From: Pseudovibrio exalbescens
GTDB taxonomy: Bacteria > Pseudomonadota > Alphaproteobacteria > Rhizobiales > Stappiaceae
Length of the DNA: 64,000 nucleotides
Direction of reading: 5' to 3'
Assembly (NCBI RefSeq): GCF_028737195.1
Contig: NZ_JAQZAJ010000007.1
Location: forward strand, 224,124-288,123
This document shows positions 55,095 to 63,960 of the stretch, piece by piece. The notes beneath the pieces are model-generated. The model ran no database searches. It saw only the letters and a program-made list of their open reading frames with translations, and was not told the DNA's origin. Position 1 is the stretch's first letter, and every line of letters starts with the position of its first letter. The translations under genes and the position numbers were made by a program.

Positions 55095-56594
55095 ATGGAT
55101 CAGACCTTTGATCTTTTTGTCATTGGGGGCGGCATCAATGGATGCGGCATTGCACGGGATGCGGCAGGGCGTGGCGCTTCTGTTTTTCTGGCAGAAAAAA
55201 GCGACTTTGCTCAGGCCACATCGTCTTCCTCGACCAAGCTCATTCATGGCGGTCTGCGCTATCTGGAATACTATGAGTTCCGCCTTGTGCGCGAAGCGCT
55301 GATTGAGCGCGAAGTTCTTCTCAATGCGGCGCCGCACATCATTTGGCCGTTGCGGTTTATTCTGCCTCACCACAAGGGGCTCCGTCCGGCGTGGCTCATC
55401 CGGTTGGGCCTGTTCCTCTACGATCACCTTGGCGGGCGCAAGATCCTGCCGGGCACCCGCAGTGTCAGCCTGAAGGACGGTACCTACAAGGAAGCCTTGA
55501 AGCCGTTGTTCAGCAAGGGGTTCGAGTATTCGGATTGTTGGGTGGATGATGCGCGTCTTGTGGTGCTCAATGCCCGTGATGCGCAGGCAAAAGGTGCGGA
55601 AGTCCATCGCAACTGCGAAGTTGTCAGCGCCAAGAAAGAAGGCGCGCTTTGGGTCGTAAGTGTGCGCGATGCGCTTTCCGGTGAAACACGGGAAGTGAAG
55701 GCGCGGGCTCTGGTCAACGCAGCAGGTCCATGGGTTTCCAACCTTCTCAACCGGGCGCTGGGCCGGAATGAAGAATCCCGCGTGCGTCTGGTGAAGGGCA
55801 GTCACATCATCGTGCCCAAGCTTTACGAGCACGACCGTTGTTTCATCTTTCAGAACACCGATGGCCGTATTGTCTTTGCCATTCCCTATGAGCATGACTA
55901 CACGCTGATTGGCACCACTGACGTAGACTATCAGGGCGACCCGGGAGAGGTGGCCATTTCCAGCGATGAGGTTTCCTACCTTTGCGCCGCCGTCAGCGAA
56001 TATTTTGAAAAGCCGATCCGCCCGGAAGATGTGGTTCACACCTATTCTGGCGTGCGCCCGCTATACGACGATGGCGCATCAGCGGCTCAGGCGGCTACTC
56101 GTGACTATGTTCTGGACTATGAGCATCAAGCGGGAGAACCGGGTCTTCTCAATATCTTTGGCGGCAAGATTACCACGTACCGCCGCCTTGCCGAATCTGC
56201 CCTTGAAAAGCTGGTGGACTTTTTGCCAGCAGGTCAGAAGCCATGGACCGCCACGGCGGAACTTCCGGGAGGGGGCTTCTCGCCGCAAGAGTTTGAAAGC
56301 CAGCTGAAGGCGCTGAAGGTCCGGCATCCATACCTTAATGACCGGTTGGCGTGGCGTCTGCTTCGCTCCTATGGTCTGGACGCGCTGGAGATGCTGAAAG
56401 ACGTGAAGTCGGAAGCAGATCTGGGCCAGCACTTTGGGGCAGGGCTTCATGCCGTGGAAGTGGAGTGGCTCAAGTCCAAGGAATGGGCCGTTGCCGCCGA
56501 CGATATTCTTTGGCGGCGAAGCAAGCTGGGATTGAAATTCAGCGCCGAGCAGAAAGCCGCTCTTGCGGACTATCTCGCCGAAAAAGTCCACTAA
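55095..56594 (+). CDS. glpD: Aerobic glycerol-3-phosphate dehydrogenase GlpD
   Basis: FAD enzyme at the inner membrane that oxidises glycerol 3-phosphate to dihydroxyacetone phosphate and passes electrons to ubiquinone. The protein is 499 residues. The FAD site is FDLFVIGGGINGCGIARDAAGRG, followed by SSSSTKLIHGGLRYLEYYEFRLV and the C-terminal FGGKITTYRRLAE. glpK lies 117 bp downstream on the same strand. No glycerol transporter gene is seen here. Confidence 0.97.
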   Translation: MDQTFDLFVIGGGINGCGIARDAAGRGASVFLAEKSDFAQATSSSSTKLIHGGLRYLEYYEFRLVREALIEREVLLNAAPHIIWPLRFILPHHKGLRPAWLIRLGLFLYDHLGGRKILPGTRSVSLKDGTYKEALKPLFSKGFEYSDCWVDDARLVVLNARDAQAKGAEVHRNCEVVSAKKEGALWVVSVRDALSGETREVKARALVNAAGPWVSNLLNRALGRNEESRVRLVKGSHIIVPKLYEHDRCFIFQNTDGRIVFAIPYEHDYTLIGTTDVDYQGDPGEVAISSDEVSYLCAAVSEYFEKPIRPEDVVHTYSGVRPLYDDGASAAQAATRDYVLDYEHQAGEPGLLNIFGGKITTYRRLAESALEKLVDFLPAGQKPWTATAELPGGGFSPQEFESQLKALKVRHPYLNDRLAWRLLRSYGLDALEMLKDVKSEADLGQHFGAGLHAVEVEWLKSKEWAVAADDILWRRSKLGLKFSAEQKAALADYLAEKVH

Positions 56595-56606
56595 AGAATA
56601 TGGTCT

Positions 56607-56626
56607 GGAGGGTTGTATAACCCTCC
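56607..56626 (+). repeat. Hairpin between glpD and glpK
   Basis: GGAGGGTT-gtat-AACCCTCC, a perfect 8-bp stem 12 bp after glpD. There is no T tract, so it may stabilise or process the transcript rather than end it. Confidence 0.5.
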
Positions 56627-56711
56627 GCCAACTCTGGACCTTTCTGGGTTCCTTCGATAATACCGTAGAAATTCGTAGAACAATAAGAAGCTGAAGAGGG
56701 AGGGGGTTCCT

Positions 56712-58202
56712 ATGAGCGGCTGGATTCTGGCAATCGATCAGGGCACAACGTCCACGCGAAGCATCATCTTTAATGATGAGTTCGAATCCAAAGGCATTGG
56801 CCAAAAGGAATTCACGCAGCATTTTCCTCATCCGGGCTGGGTTGAGCACGATCCTGAAGATCTGTGGCGCACCGCTCTGGAGACATGCCGCGAGGCCCTC
56901 TACAACTCCAATCTGGAAGCCTACGACATTCACGGTGTGGGTATTACAAACCAGCGCGAAACCACGCTTGTTTGGGATAAGCTCACCGGCAAACCGGTTT
57001 ACAATGCCATCGTTTGGCAGGATCGCCGTACCTCGGACTTTTGCGCCGATCTGAAAGACAAGGGTCTGGAAGAAGTCTTCATGCGCAAGACGGGTCTGCT
57101 GCTCGACCCCTATTTCTCTGGCACCAAGGTTTCCTGGATCCTCGACAACGTGGAGGGCGCGCGCGAACAGGCCGAAGCGGGAGAACTGCTGTTTGGCACG
57201 GTTGATACCTGGTTGATCTGGAAATTTACCGGCGGGCGCTCTCATGTGACAGATGCGACCAACGCTTCTCGAACGCTGCTGTTCAACATCGAGACCAACG
57301 AATGGGATCAGGAGCTTTTGGACATCTTGCGCATTCCTCGCGCCATGCTGCCGGAAGTGAAGGACTGTTCCGACGATTTCGGTGTGATCCCGGAGGAACT
57401 GTTTGGTGCTGCGCTGCCGATCCTTGGGGTTGCGGGTGATCAGCAGGCCGCGACCGTGGGCAATGCCTGTTTTTCCTCTGGCATGGTGAAGTCCACCTAT
57501 GGCACGGGCTGTTTTGCTCTTCTAAACACCGGCGAAGAGCTGGTGCGTTCCAAGAACCGTCTTCTGACCACCATTGCCTACCGGCTGGATGGCAAGACCA
57601 CTTACGCGCTGGAAGGGTCGATCTTCGTGGCGGGTGCGACCGTGCAGTGGTTGCGCGATGGGTTGGAAATCGTCGAGAAGGCTTCCGAGACACAAGGTCT
57701 TGCTGAACAGGCCGATGAGGAAAGCCAGGTTTACATGGTGCCCGCGTTTGTAGGCCTGGGTGCGCCCTATTGGGATCCGGATGCTCGCGGAGCCATCTTT
57801 GGCTTGACCCGCGCGACAGGCCGGGAAGAAATCGCCCGCGCCGCGCTGGAGAGCGTGGGCTATCAGACCGTTGATCTTATTGAAGCAAAGAATGCCGACT
57901 TCAAAGGCGGTAACGGCGATGAGATCGTCATGCGCGTTGATGGGGGCATGACTGCATCTGATTGGACCATGCAATTCCTGGCCGACATTCTGGGCGCGCG
58001 TGTTGACCGACCGGTGGTGCTGGAAACGACCGCACTTGGCGTTGCTTGGCTTGCGGGCATGCGTGCCGGGGTGTGGCCAAACATGGAGGAGTTTTCCAAG
58101 CGCTGGCACCTGGACCGACGCTTTGAGCCGTCCATGAGTGAAGAAGAGCGCCGTCAGCGGCTTGATGGCTGGCGGGATGCGGTTCAGCGCACGCGCTCTT
58201 GA
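56712..58202 (+). CDS. glpK: Glycerol kinase GlpK
   Basis: Phosphorylates glycerol with ATP. The protein is 496 residues of the FGGY fold. [12 protein letters not shown] and [10 protein letters not shown] are at the N-terminus; the [12 protein letters not shown] and [12 protein letters not shown] segments contact the substrates; DGGMTASDW is near the C-terminus. A GAGGGAGGG site precedes the ATG. It is probably co-transcribed with glpD and feeds its substrate. Confidence 0.97.
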   Translation: MSGWILAIDQGTTSTRSIIFNDEFESKGIGQKEFTQHFPHPGWVEHDPEDLWRTALETCREALYNSNLEAYDIHGVGITNQRETTLVWDKLTGKPVYNAIVWQDRRTSDFCADLKDKGLEEVFMRKTGLLLDPYFSGTKVSWILDNVEGAREQAEAGELLFGTVDTWLIWKFTGGRSHVTDATNASRTLLFNIETNEWDQELLDILRIPRAMLPEVKDCSDDFGVIPEELFGAALPILGVAGDQQAATVGNACFSSGMVKSTYGTGCFALLNTGEELVRSKNRLLTTIAYRLDGKTTYALEGSIFVAGATVQWLRDGLEIVEKASETQGLAEQADEESQVYMVPAFVGLGAPYWDPDARGAIFGLTRATGREEIARAALESVGYQTVDLIEAKNADFKGGNGDEIVMRVDGGMTASDWTMQFLADILGARVDRPVVLETTALGVAWLAGMRAGVWPNMEEFSKRWHLDRRFEPSMSEEERRQRLDGWRDAVQRTRS

Positions 58203-58229
58203 CGCCTTCACTTCCCCCAGGCCGTTCCC

Positions 58230-58261
58230 AAGCACCTGCCTCAACCGCAGGTGCTTTTTCT
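58230..58261 (+). terminator. Terminator after glpK
   Basis: AGCACCTGC-ctcaacc-GCAGGTGCT followed by TTTTC, a perfect 9-bp stem. Confidence 0.9.
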
Positions 58262-58340
58262 TAGGTTGTTTCTGGTGACTTGATTTGGTTCGGAATTTGG
58301 CGGAGAGGTAGATCCCCGAGTTTCCGATCAGGAGCCCCCC

Positions 58341-58769
58341 ATGACCGACCAAGCCTCTTTTGAAGTTATCGCCGCAACGCCTTCGCTCGACGACTACATG
58401 CGCCTGCGTCAGGTGGCAGGGCTCTCCAGCTTTTCGCGAGAGGCAGCAGAAAAGGGCCTGCAGAATACATGGTTCGCGGTGGTGGTTGTCGCTGAAGGGC
58501 GGACAATTGGCATGGGCCGCATAGTCGGGGATGGTGGCTGCTTCCTGCAGGTGGTCGATATCGCTCTTGAGCCTGCTTACCAAGGGCAGGGCCTGGGCAA
58601 GCGCATTGTGAGCGCTCTTGTCAAGCACCTGAAAGCGCACGCAGACCCGTCTGCCTTTGTGAACTTGCTCGCCGATGTGCCGGCCAACCATCTCTACGCC
58701 AAATTTGGCTTCAAGGAGACAGCGCCTCACTGCCTCGGCATGGCGACTTCCGCACGAAATTTGTCGTGA
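58341..58769 (+). CDS. GNAT family N-acetyltransferase
   Basis: Probable acetyltransferase of 142 residues, substrate unknown. The acetyl-CoA motif is VDIALEPAYQGQGLGKRIVSALVKHL, and the end HLYAKFGFKETAP fits. Small GNATs of this kind are common and generic. It lies alone between glpK and the hydroxyproline operon, with no evidence that it belongs to either. Confidence 0.85.
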   Translation: MTDQASFEVIAATPSLDDYMRLRQVAGLSSFSREAAEKGLQNTWFAVVVVAEGRTIGMGRIVGDGGCFLQVVDIALEPAYQGQGLGKRIVSALVKHLKAHADPSAFVNLLADVPANHLYAKFGFKETAPHCLGMATSARNLS

Positions 58770-58800
58770 GTCTCTCTTTCAAGGCTTTTGAAGGGATGAG

Positions 58801-58953
58801 ATGCCATTGCTTGAGAGGGCTTCAACCAATCTCCAGCTTGCCCGCTTCATGGACGAAACCTATTGGTATCGTGGTGTAATTTTCCTCGATACCGGAAAAC
58901 TGCCGCTAGAGATATATCAGAGACTTGACATTAGTGCTGGGCTCCTTCATTAA
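58801..58953 (+). CDS. Possible small protein upstream of the hydroxyproline operon
   Basis: A 50-codon frame (MPLLERASTNLQLARFMDET and so on) with a good ribosome site GAAGGGATGAG. It covers the hydroxyproline promoter and the first operator, which argues that it may be chance. I know no similar protein. Confidence 0.25.
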   Translation: MPLLERASTNLQLARFMDETYWYRGVIFLDTGKLPLEIYQRLDISAGLLH

Positions 58954-58966
58954 CTCTGATATATCA
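58910..58966 (+). promoter_or_regulatory. Hydroxyproline operon promoter flanked by paired operators
   Basis: AGATATATCA at 58910-58919 and TGATATATCA at 58957-58966 lie 47 bp apart centre to centre. Between them is a consensus -35 TTGACA (58925-58930) and, 17 bp on, a weak -10 CATTAA (58948-58953). The operators thus sit just before the -35 and just after the -10. The second site matches the site before the aldehyde dehydrogenase at 50533. Confidence 0.6.
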
Positions 58967-58987
58967 CAATATGAATGAGGCAGTGCT

Positions 58988-59881
58988 ATGTGGCGTGGTG
59001 TTTATCCAGCTGTAACAACAAAGTTTACCGAGGATGATCGGCTTGATATTGCGGAGATGGAGCGGTGCTTCTCCCTGCAGATCGAGGCAGGGGTGGACGG
59101 AATCATCGTTTGCGGGTCGCTTGGGGAGGCGATGGCTCTTGAGCCGGAAGAGAAGATTGAAATCCTGAAAGTCGCCAAAAGCGTTGCGGGAGACAAACCG
59201 GTTCTGATGACCGTTTGCGAAAGCTCTACAGCGCGGGCTTGTCGCGCAGCGCTGGATGCGGCCGAGGCCGGGGCCAATGGCTTGATGGTTCTTCCGGGCG
59301 TTCCGTACCGATCCGCACCGCATGAAACCGTTGCACACATTCTGGCTGTGACCCGGGCCGCCGGTCTGCCTGTCATGGTCTACAACAATCCTGTTGCCTA
59401 TGGTGTGGACGTTTCGCTCGACATGTTCGCAGAACTCGCCGAAGAGCCCCTCATTGTCGCCATGAAGGAATCCACCGACGACATCCGGCGCGCCACCGAG
59501 GTGTTCAATCGCTTTGGTGACCGCTTCGATGTTTTCACGGGCGTTGACAATCTGGCGTTGGAAAGCATCCTCATGGGCGTTCATGGCTGGGTTGCTGGTC
59601 TGGTTGTCGCGTTCCCAAAGGAAACCGTTGCCATCTGGAAGCTGGCTCAGGCGGGCCGGCTCGAAGAAGCCCGCGCGATCTATCGCTGGTTCCGCCCCTT
59701 GCTGGATCTCGATGTATCGACCAATCTGGTACAGAACATCAAACTGGCGGAAGTTCACGCCATTGGCTCTAGCGATCGTTGCCGCGCCCCGCGCATGGCC
59801 CTTTCTGGTGCTGAGCGTACGCGGGTTGAAACGGTGATAAAAACGGCCATGGCCTGCCGTCCAGAACTGCCGGAGCTATAA
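58988..59881 (+). CDS. hypD: 1-pyrroline-4-hydroxy-2-carboxylate deaminase (DapA family)
   Basis: Class I aldolase-like enzyme of 297 residues in the DHDPS/NAL family. It should convert pyrroline-4-hydroxy-2-carboxylate to alpha-ketoglutarate semialdehyde and ammonia. The Schiff-base lysine is Lys160 in VAMKEST and the tyrosine is Tyr132 in VMVYNNP. Neighbouring FAD dehydrogenase and hydroxyproline epimerase genes fix the pathway. The related L-2-keto-3-deoxyarabonate dehydratase belongs to the same family and gives the same product, so that activity is the main alternative. 4 bp separate it from the next gene. Confidence 0.85.
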   Translation: MWRGVYPAVTTKFTEDDRLDIAEMERCFSLQIEAGVDGIIVCGSLGEAMALEPEEKIEILKVAKSVAGDKPVLMTVCESSTARACRAALDAAEAGANGLMVLPGVPYRSAPHETVAHILAVTRAAGLPVMVYNNPVAYGVDVSLDMFAELAEEPLIVAMKESTDDIRRATEVFNRFGDRFDVFTGVDNLALESILMGVHGWVAGLVVAFPKETVAIWKLAQAGRLEEARAIYRWFRPLLDLDVSTNLVQNIKLAEVHAIGSSDRCRAPRMALSGAERTRVETVIKTAMACRPELPEL

Positions 59882-59885
59882 CCAT

Positions 59886-61121
59886 ATGCGCCATATCCTC
59901 GTCATCGGAGCAGGAGTTGTTGGTCTTGCGAGTGCCATTCGGCTGTTGGAGCAGGGCCACACGGTGACACTGCTTGATCGGCGTGGGCCGGGAGAGGGGG
60001 CTTCGCGCGGCAATGCTGCCGGCATTGCCTGGACGGATGTTGCGCCCCTTGCATCTCCCGGCATTTGGCGCGACGTGCCGGGCTGGTTGTTCGATCCTCT
60101 TGGGCCGCTGTCGGTTCGCCCGGCCTATGCGCTGCAAATACTGCCATGGATGGTGCGTTTCTGTCTTGCCGCTCTGCCGTCAAAAGTTGCCCAGAGCACA
60201 CAGGCCAAGGCCGCCCTCAATGGGGCCTCCTTGCCCGCATGGCAACGCCTTTGGCAGCGCACGGGCACGGCCCACCGGGTGCGCTATTCCGGCTGTCTTG
60301 ATGTATATGATGATGACAAGCAAGTTGCTCGCGCCCGGCCCGGCTGGCAGCAACAGCGTGACTTCGGCATCGAGGTGGAGGAGCTGTCCGGGGCAGAGCT
60401 TCGGGAGCTGGAGCCTGACCTGTCTCAACGGGTCAAAGGCGGCGCGCGCTTGCCCGGATGGACCAGCGTGGATGAGCCCTTTTTGCTGTGCCAGGACCTT
60501 GCGGCTTTCTTTCAGGGGCAGGGAGGCATCATTCGCACCGCTGCGGTTGCGGCCGTTCAGCCGTCAGGCACCGGTGTCTCCGTTTCTCTGGAGGACGGCG
60601 AACACATTGAGGGTGATCATGCCGTCATCACGGCAGGGGCTTGGTCCAAGGCGCTCGCATCACGGTTGGGCGACCCCGTACCTCTGGACACGGAGCGGGG
60701 CTATAACACCACCATTGCCGATTCCGGTGTTGCTTTAAGTCACATGGTGATGCTGCCCGGGTACGGCTTTGCATTGTCGCAGCTTGCCACGGGTTTGCGC
60801 GTTGGCGGTGCGGTGGAGTTTGGCGGCCTCAAGCTGCCACCCAATTGGAAGCGTGCAGAGGCGCTTTTGAAGCGTGCCAAGACCATTCTGCCGGGCCTGC
60901 AGACTGAAGGCGGCAAGCAGTGGATGGGCTTTCGTCCATCCCTGCCAGACACTCTGCCGGTCATTGGGCCCTCGACCGCCAGTCCGCACATTACCTATGC
61001 ATTTGGACATGGGCATCACGGACTCACGCAGGCCGCCATCACCGCAGATCTGGTGGTCGCGCTGGTGACTGCGGAGCGGCCCGCCTTATCATTGGAACCT
61101 TACAGCGCACAGCGGTTTTAA
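59886..61121 (+). CDS. hypO: FAD-dependent D-hydroxyproline dehydrogenase
   Basis: DAO-family flavoenzyme of 411 residues that should oxidise cis-4-hydroxy-D-proline to pyrroline-4-hydroxy-2-carboxylate. The N-terminal FAD site is HILVIGAGVVGLASAIRLLEQGH. The C-terminal part has GFRPSLPDTLPVIGPS and FGHGHHGLTQA, typical of D-amino acid dehydrogenases. The exact substrate is inferred from the flanking deaminase and epimerase genes. Confidence 0.86.
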   Translation: MRHILVIGAGVVGLASAIRLLEQGHTVTLLDRRGPGEGASRGNAAGIAWTDVAPLASPGIWRDVPGWLFDPLGPLSVRPAYALQILPWMVRFCLAALPSKVAQSTQAKAALNGASLPAWQRLWQRTGTAHRVRYSGCLDVYDDDKQVARARPGWQQQRDFGIEVEELSGAELRELEPDLSQRVKGGARLPGWTSVDEPFLLCQDLAAFFQGQGGIIRTAAVAAVQPSGTGVSVSLEDGEHIEGDHAVITAGAWSKALASRLGDPVPLDTERGYNTTIADSGVALSHMVMLPGYGFALSQLATGLRVGGAVEFGGLKLPPNWKRAEALLKRAKTILPGLQTEGGKQWMGFRPSLPDTLPVIGPSTASPHITYAFGHGHHGLTQAAITADLVVALVTAERPALSLEPYSAQRF

Positions 61122-61139
61122 AGAACCTTGGGAGGGGTT

Positions 61140-62183
61140 ATGGCGTCGAAAAGTTTCTTTTGTGTCGATGGGCACACCTGCGGAAATCCGGTTCGGTTGG
61201 TGGCGGGCGGCGCGCCCCTTCTGAAGGGCGCAGACATGCTGGCCAAGCGCGCCTTCTTCATGGAACATTACGATTGGATCCGCACCGGGCTGATGTTTGA
61301 ACCCCGTGGCCACGACATGATGTCCGGGTCCATTCTGCTGGAGCCCACACGGGAAGATTGCGACGTGGCCGTGCTGTACATCGAGACCTCTGGCTGCCTG
61401 CCCATGTGTGGTCATGGGACAATTGGCACCGTTACCATGGCGTTGGAAGAAGGGCTGGTCACACCGCGTGAAGAAGGCGTGCTGCGACTTGAAACACCCG
61501 CCGGTGTTGTGACTGCGGAATACATCATGGAGGCGGGTTATGTAGAAAGTGTCCGCCTCACCAATGTGCCCAGTTTTCTGGCCGCTGAAGGCTTGCGCGT
61601 GCATGTGCCGGGTTTGGGTGAGGTTCATGTTGATGTGGCTTATGGCGGAAACTTTTACGCCATTGTTGAAGCGCAGGAGGCCTTTCCGGGACTGGAACAT
61701 GTGAGCCCCTCCAACTTGCTGGACTGGAGCCCGCGTTTGCGCGCGGCCCTCAATGAGGCCTACGAGATGGTCCACCCGGAAGATCCCCGGATTTCAGGGA
61801 TCAGCCACGTTCAATGGACTGGGGCGCCGACGGTGGAAGGCGCAAGTGCGCGCAACGCGGTGTTTTATGGTCACAGGGCGTTGGATCGAAGCCCCTGTGG
61901 CACGGGTACATCGGCGCGTATGGCTCACCTTTATGGCAAGGGGTTGCTCTCCGTGGGGGATACGTTCACCCACGAGTCCATCATCGGCTCCTTGTTTGTG
62001 GGCGGCATAAAGGAAGAGGTGAAGGTGGGCGACAAGGTTGGCATCATACCAACCATTGAGGGGTGGGCCCGCAAGACCGGGTACAACACCCTGTTTCTCG
62101 ATGAGCGTGATCCATACATGAGCGGCTTCCAGTTGGGTGCCGATGGGGTCACTCATTTTCCAAGGCCAACTGATTCCCAGTAG
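61140..62183 (+). CDS. hypRE: 4-hydroxyproline 2-epimerase
   Basis: Cofactor-free racemase of the proline racemase family, 347 residues, that should convert trans-4-hydroxy-L-proline to cis-4-hydroxy-D-proline, the first step of the pathway. Both catalytic cysteines are present: Cys90 in LPMCGHGTIG and Cys253 in RSPCGTGTSAR. I chose the ATG at 61140 (MASKSFFCVDGHTCGNPVR) behind GGAGG. It is 18 bp after hypO. Confidence 0.93.
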   Translation: MASKSFFCVDGHTCGNPVRLVAGGAPLLKGADMLAKRAFFMEHYDWIRTGLMFEPRGHDMMSGSILLEPTREDCDVAVLYIETSGCLPMCGHGTIGTVTMALEEGLVTPREEGVLRLETPAGVVTAEYIMEAGYVESVRLTNVPSFLAAEGLRVHVPGLGEVHVDVAYGGNFYAIVEAQEAFPGLEHVSPSNLLDWSPRLRAALNEAYEMVHPEDPRISGISHVQWTGAPTVEGASARNAVFYGHRALDRSPCGTGTSARMAHLYGKGLLSVGDTFTHESIIGSLFVGGIKEEVKVGDKVGIIPTIEGWARKTGYNTLFLDERDPYMSGFQLGADGVTHFPRPTDSQ

Positions 62184-62372
62184 TTCTTCTCTCTAACCCG
62201 ACAAAAATCTCAGTATCTGGGAGTTTCTCACTCAGTAATACTGGGCAAACGCCGAAATCCGCTTCTGCATCAAGTTCTTATTGATAAGACTCCGTCTTGT
62301 TCAGTGAGCAGTGGTCGTCTCTGTGAATAGAAGCTACGCTTTTTACAGCTGTGTACTTCGAGGATTTTGGTT

Positions 62373-63296
62373 ATGCCTGAAAAGATTGCTCTTGTTGGGA
62401 TCGGCAAGATTGCCCGCGACCAGCATATTCCATCCATTCATGCGGACAAGGATTGGGAACTCGCTGCTGTTGCCAGTCGCAACGCCTCCCTTGATGGCGT
62501 TGACAATTTTTCATCCCTTGATGAACTTCTGGAAAAACGGCCCGACATTTCTACGATTTCTCTGGCCATTCCGCCGCAACCGCGTTTTGACTATGCTGTC
62601 AAAGCGCTCAAGGCGCGCCGCCATGTCATGCTGGAAAAGCCTCCGGGGCAGAGCCTTGCCGAGTGTTTCGAGCTGGAAAAACTGGCCAAGGAAATGGGCG
62701 TTACCCTGTACGCTTCCTGGCATTCTCGTGCTGCGGACTGCGTTCCGGATGCGAAAGACTGGTTGGCGGGCAAGACACTAAAATCCCTCAGGATCACCTG
62801 GAAGGAAGATGTGCGCCGCTGGCATCCGGGGCAGGACTGGATATTTGAACCGGGCGGGATGGGGGTTTTTGACCCGGGCATCAACGCTCTTTCCATCATG
62901 ACGGAAATTCTTCCAGATCCGGTGCATGTACAGCAGGCAACATTGGCCTTTCCGGAAAACCGGGACACGCCCATCGCCGCGCAGCTCATGTTCCACCATT
63001 CCGGCGGCGCTCAGGTGACTGCCGAATTCGACTGGCTGCAGGAAGGTCTGCAAAGCTGGGACATTGAAGTTGAAACAGCGCAAGGCACAATGAAGCTGGC
63101 CATGGGCGGCTCCAAGATGTTCATCAATGACGAGCTGGTCAAGGAAGGGGCGGATCATGAATACGCCAACCTTTATCGCCGGATGGCGGAGCTGGTGCAG
63201 GCGGAAGAAAGTGATGTGGACCTGTTACCGTTGGTGCATGTGTCTGACGCCTTTGCCTTGGGCCGCCGGGTGACTGTTGCGCCCTTTGAATTTTAG
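62373..63296 (+). CDS. Gfo/Idh-family sugar 1-dehydrogenase (D-galactose / L-arabinose)
   Basis: NAD(P)-dependent oxidoreductase of 307 residues. GIGKIARDQHIPSI is the Rossmann start and EKPPG is the family's catalytic lysine motif. The segment ITWKEDVRRWHPGQDWIFEPGGMGVFDPGINALSIM matches D-galactose and L-arabinose 1-dehydrogenases of the Azospirillum type. The aldonolactone product could be degraded onward; in the arabinose route the end product is also alpha-ketoglutarate semialdehyde. About 190 bp separate it from hypRE, so it may have its own promoter. ATG at 62373, with GAGG upstream. Confidence 0.85.
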   Translation: MPEKIALVGIGKIARDQHIPSIHADKDWELAAVASRNASLDGVDNFSSLDELLEKRPDISTISLAIPPQPRFDYAVKALKARRHVMLEKPPGQSLAECFELEKLAKEMGVTLYASWHSRAADCVPDAKDWLAGKTLKSLRITWKEDVRRWHPGQDWIFEPGGMGVFDPGINALSIMTEILPDPVHVQQATLAFPENRDTPIAAQLMFHHSGGAQVTAEFDWLQEGLQSWDIEVETAQGTMKLAMGGSKMFINDELVKEGADHEYANLYRRMAELVQAEESDVDLLPLVHVSDAFALGRRVTVAPFEF

Positions 63297-63417
63297 CGCC
63301 TCTTCAGCCCCTGTGTGATTAGCGGCAACGCCCGCCTCCCATGCAGGGGCGCGTCTCTGCCTCCGCCTCACTCTCTCGGTTGTCATCCTTGGCTCTGCAC
63401 GTTCTCTGGCTCTCGGC

Positions 63418-63501
63418 GTCATCCCGGCTTCGCAGCGGCTTGTTGGTTTCGCGCTGGATACCGGATCTGCGTCTCGCTGCGCTCACCTTATCCGGCATGA
63501 C
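63418..63501. repeat. Possible 84-bp element with terminal inverted repeats
   Basis: GTCATCCCGG at the left end and CCGGCATGAC at the right end are inverted repeats with one mismatch. The inside has a further CCGGAT...ATCCGG pair (63461-63495). It resembles small dispersed palindromic elements of alphaproteobacterial genomes. Confidence 0.45.
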
Positions 63502-63664
63502 GGTGGTGGGGTGGTCGGATACCTGCTTGTCACTGCTTCCGCCTAAGGCCCGCCCGCTGGGCGTTCCGACCGACCACTTCACCTCCTCTCCAAAGTGGCT
63601 CATCGCGGTCACCCTACTTCTGCCTGACACTCAGTTGGTCACCCCACCTCCGTCTTTCTCGGCT

Positions 63665-63691
63665 GTCATCCCGGGCTTGACCCGGGATCCA
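63665..63691. repeat. GTCATCCCGGG palindrome
   Basis: ATCCCGGG-cttga-CCCGGGAT, an 8-bp perfect stem preceded by GTC and followed by CCAG. I recall this type of unit as a recurrent intergenic repeat in alphaproteobacteria. Confidence 0.6.
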
Positions 63692-63913
63692 GTTGTGTGT
63701 GGTTCGGCAGGTGAGGGCGGTGGTTAGCCAGTGTCTTCAGGAGCGTTTCTGTATTCACGTGCGTTGATGCTTAAAATCCGTGTTTTGTTCAAAGCAACGC
63801 AAATTGAACGCATGGGTTATCCCCGCTGGGTCTGGTGTTTCGAGTGCGGTAACATCACGGTCAGTTGCGGTCGTAGCAGGGGGATGTCTTTTGTGCGGGC
63901 AGCGGCTCTTCTT

Positions 63914-63960
63914 CCTCTCCTCTGCATAATTGCATTGTTCTGCGGCGAGAGGAGGAGAGG
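63914..63960. repeat. CCTCTCCTC / GAGGAGAGG inverted repeat
   Basis: Arms CCTCTCCTC (63914-63922) and GAGGAGAGG (63952-63960) enclose 29 bp. Role unknown; it may belong to a repeat that continues past the window. Confidence 0.4.

Noticed and set aside
54960..56039. A 359-codon reverse frame opposite glpD
   Set aside because: Antisense shadow of glpD; covers the glpD promoter.
56079..58730. Two long reverse frames opposite glpD, glpK and a GNAT gene
   Set aside because: Antisense shadows with no recognisable domain.
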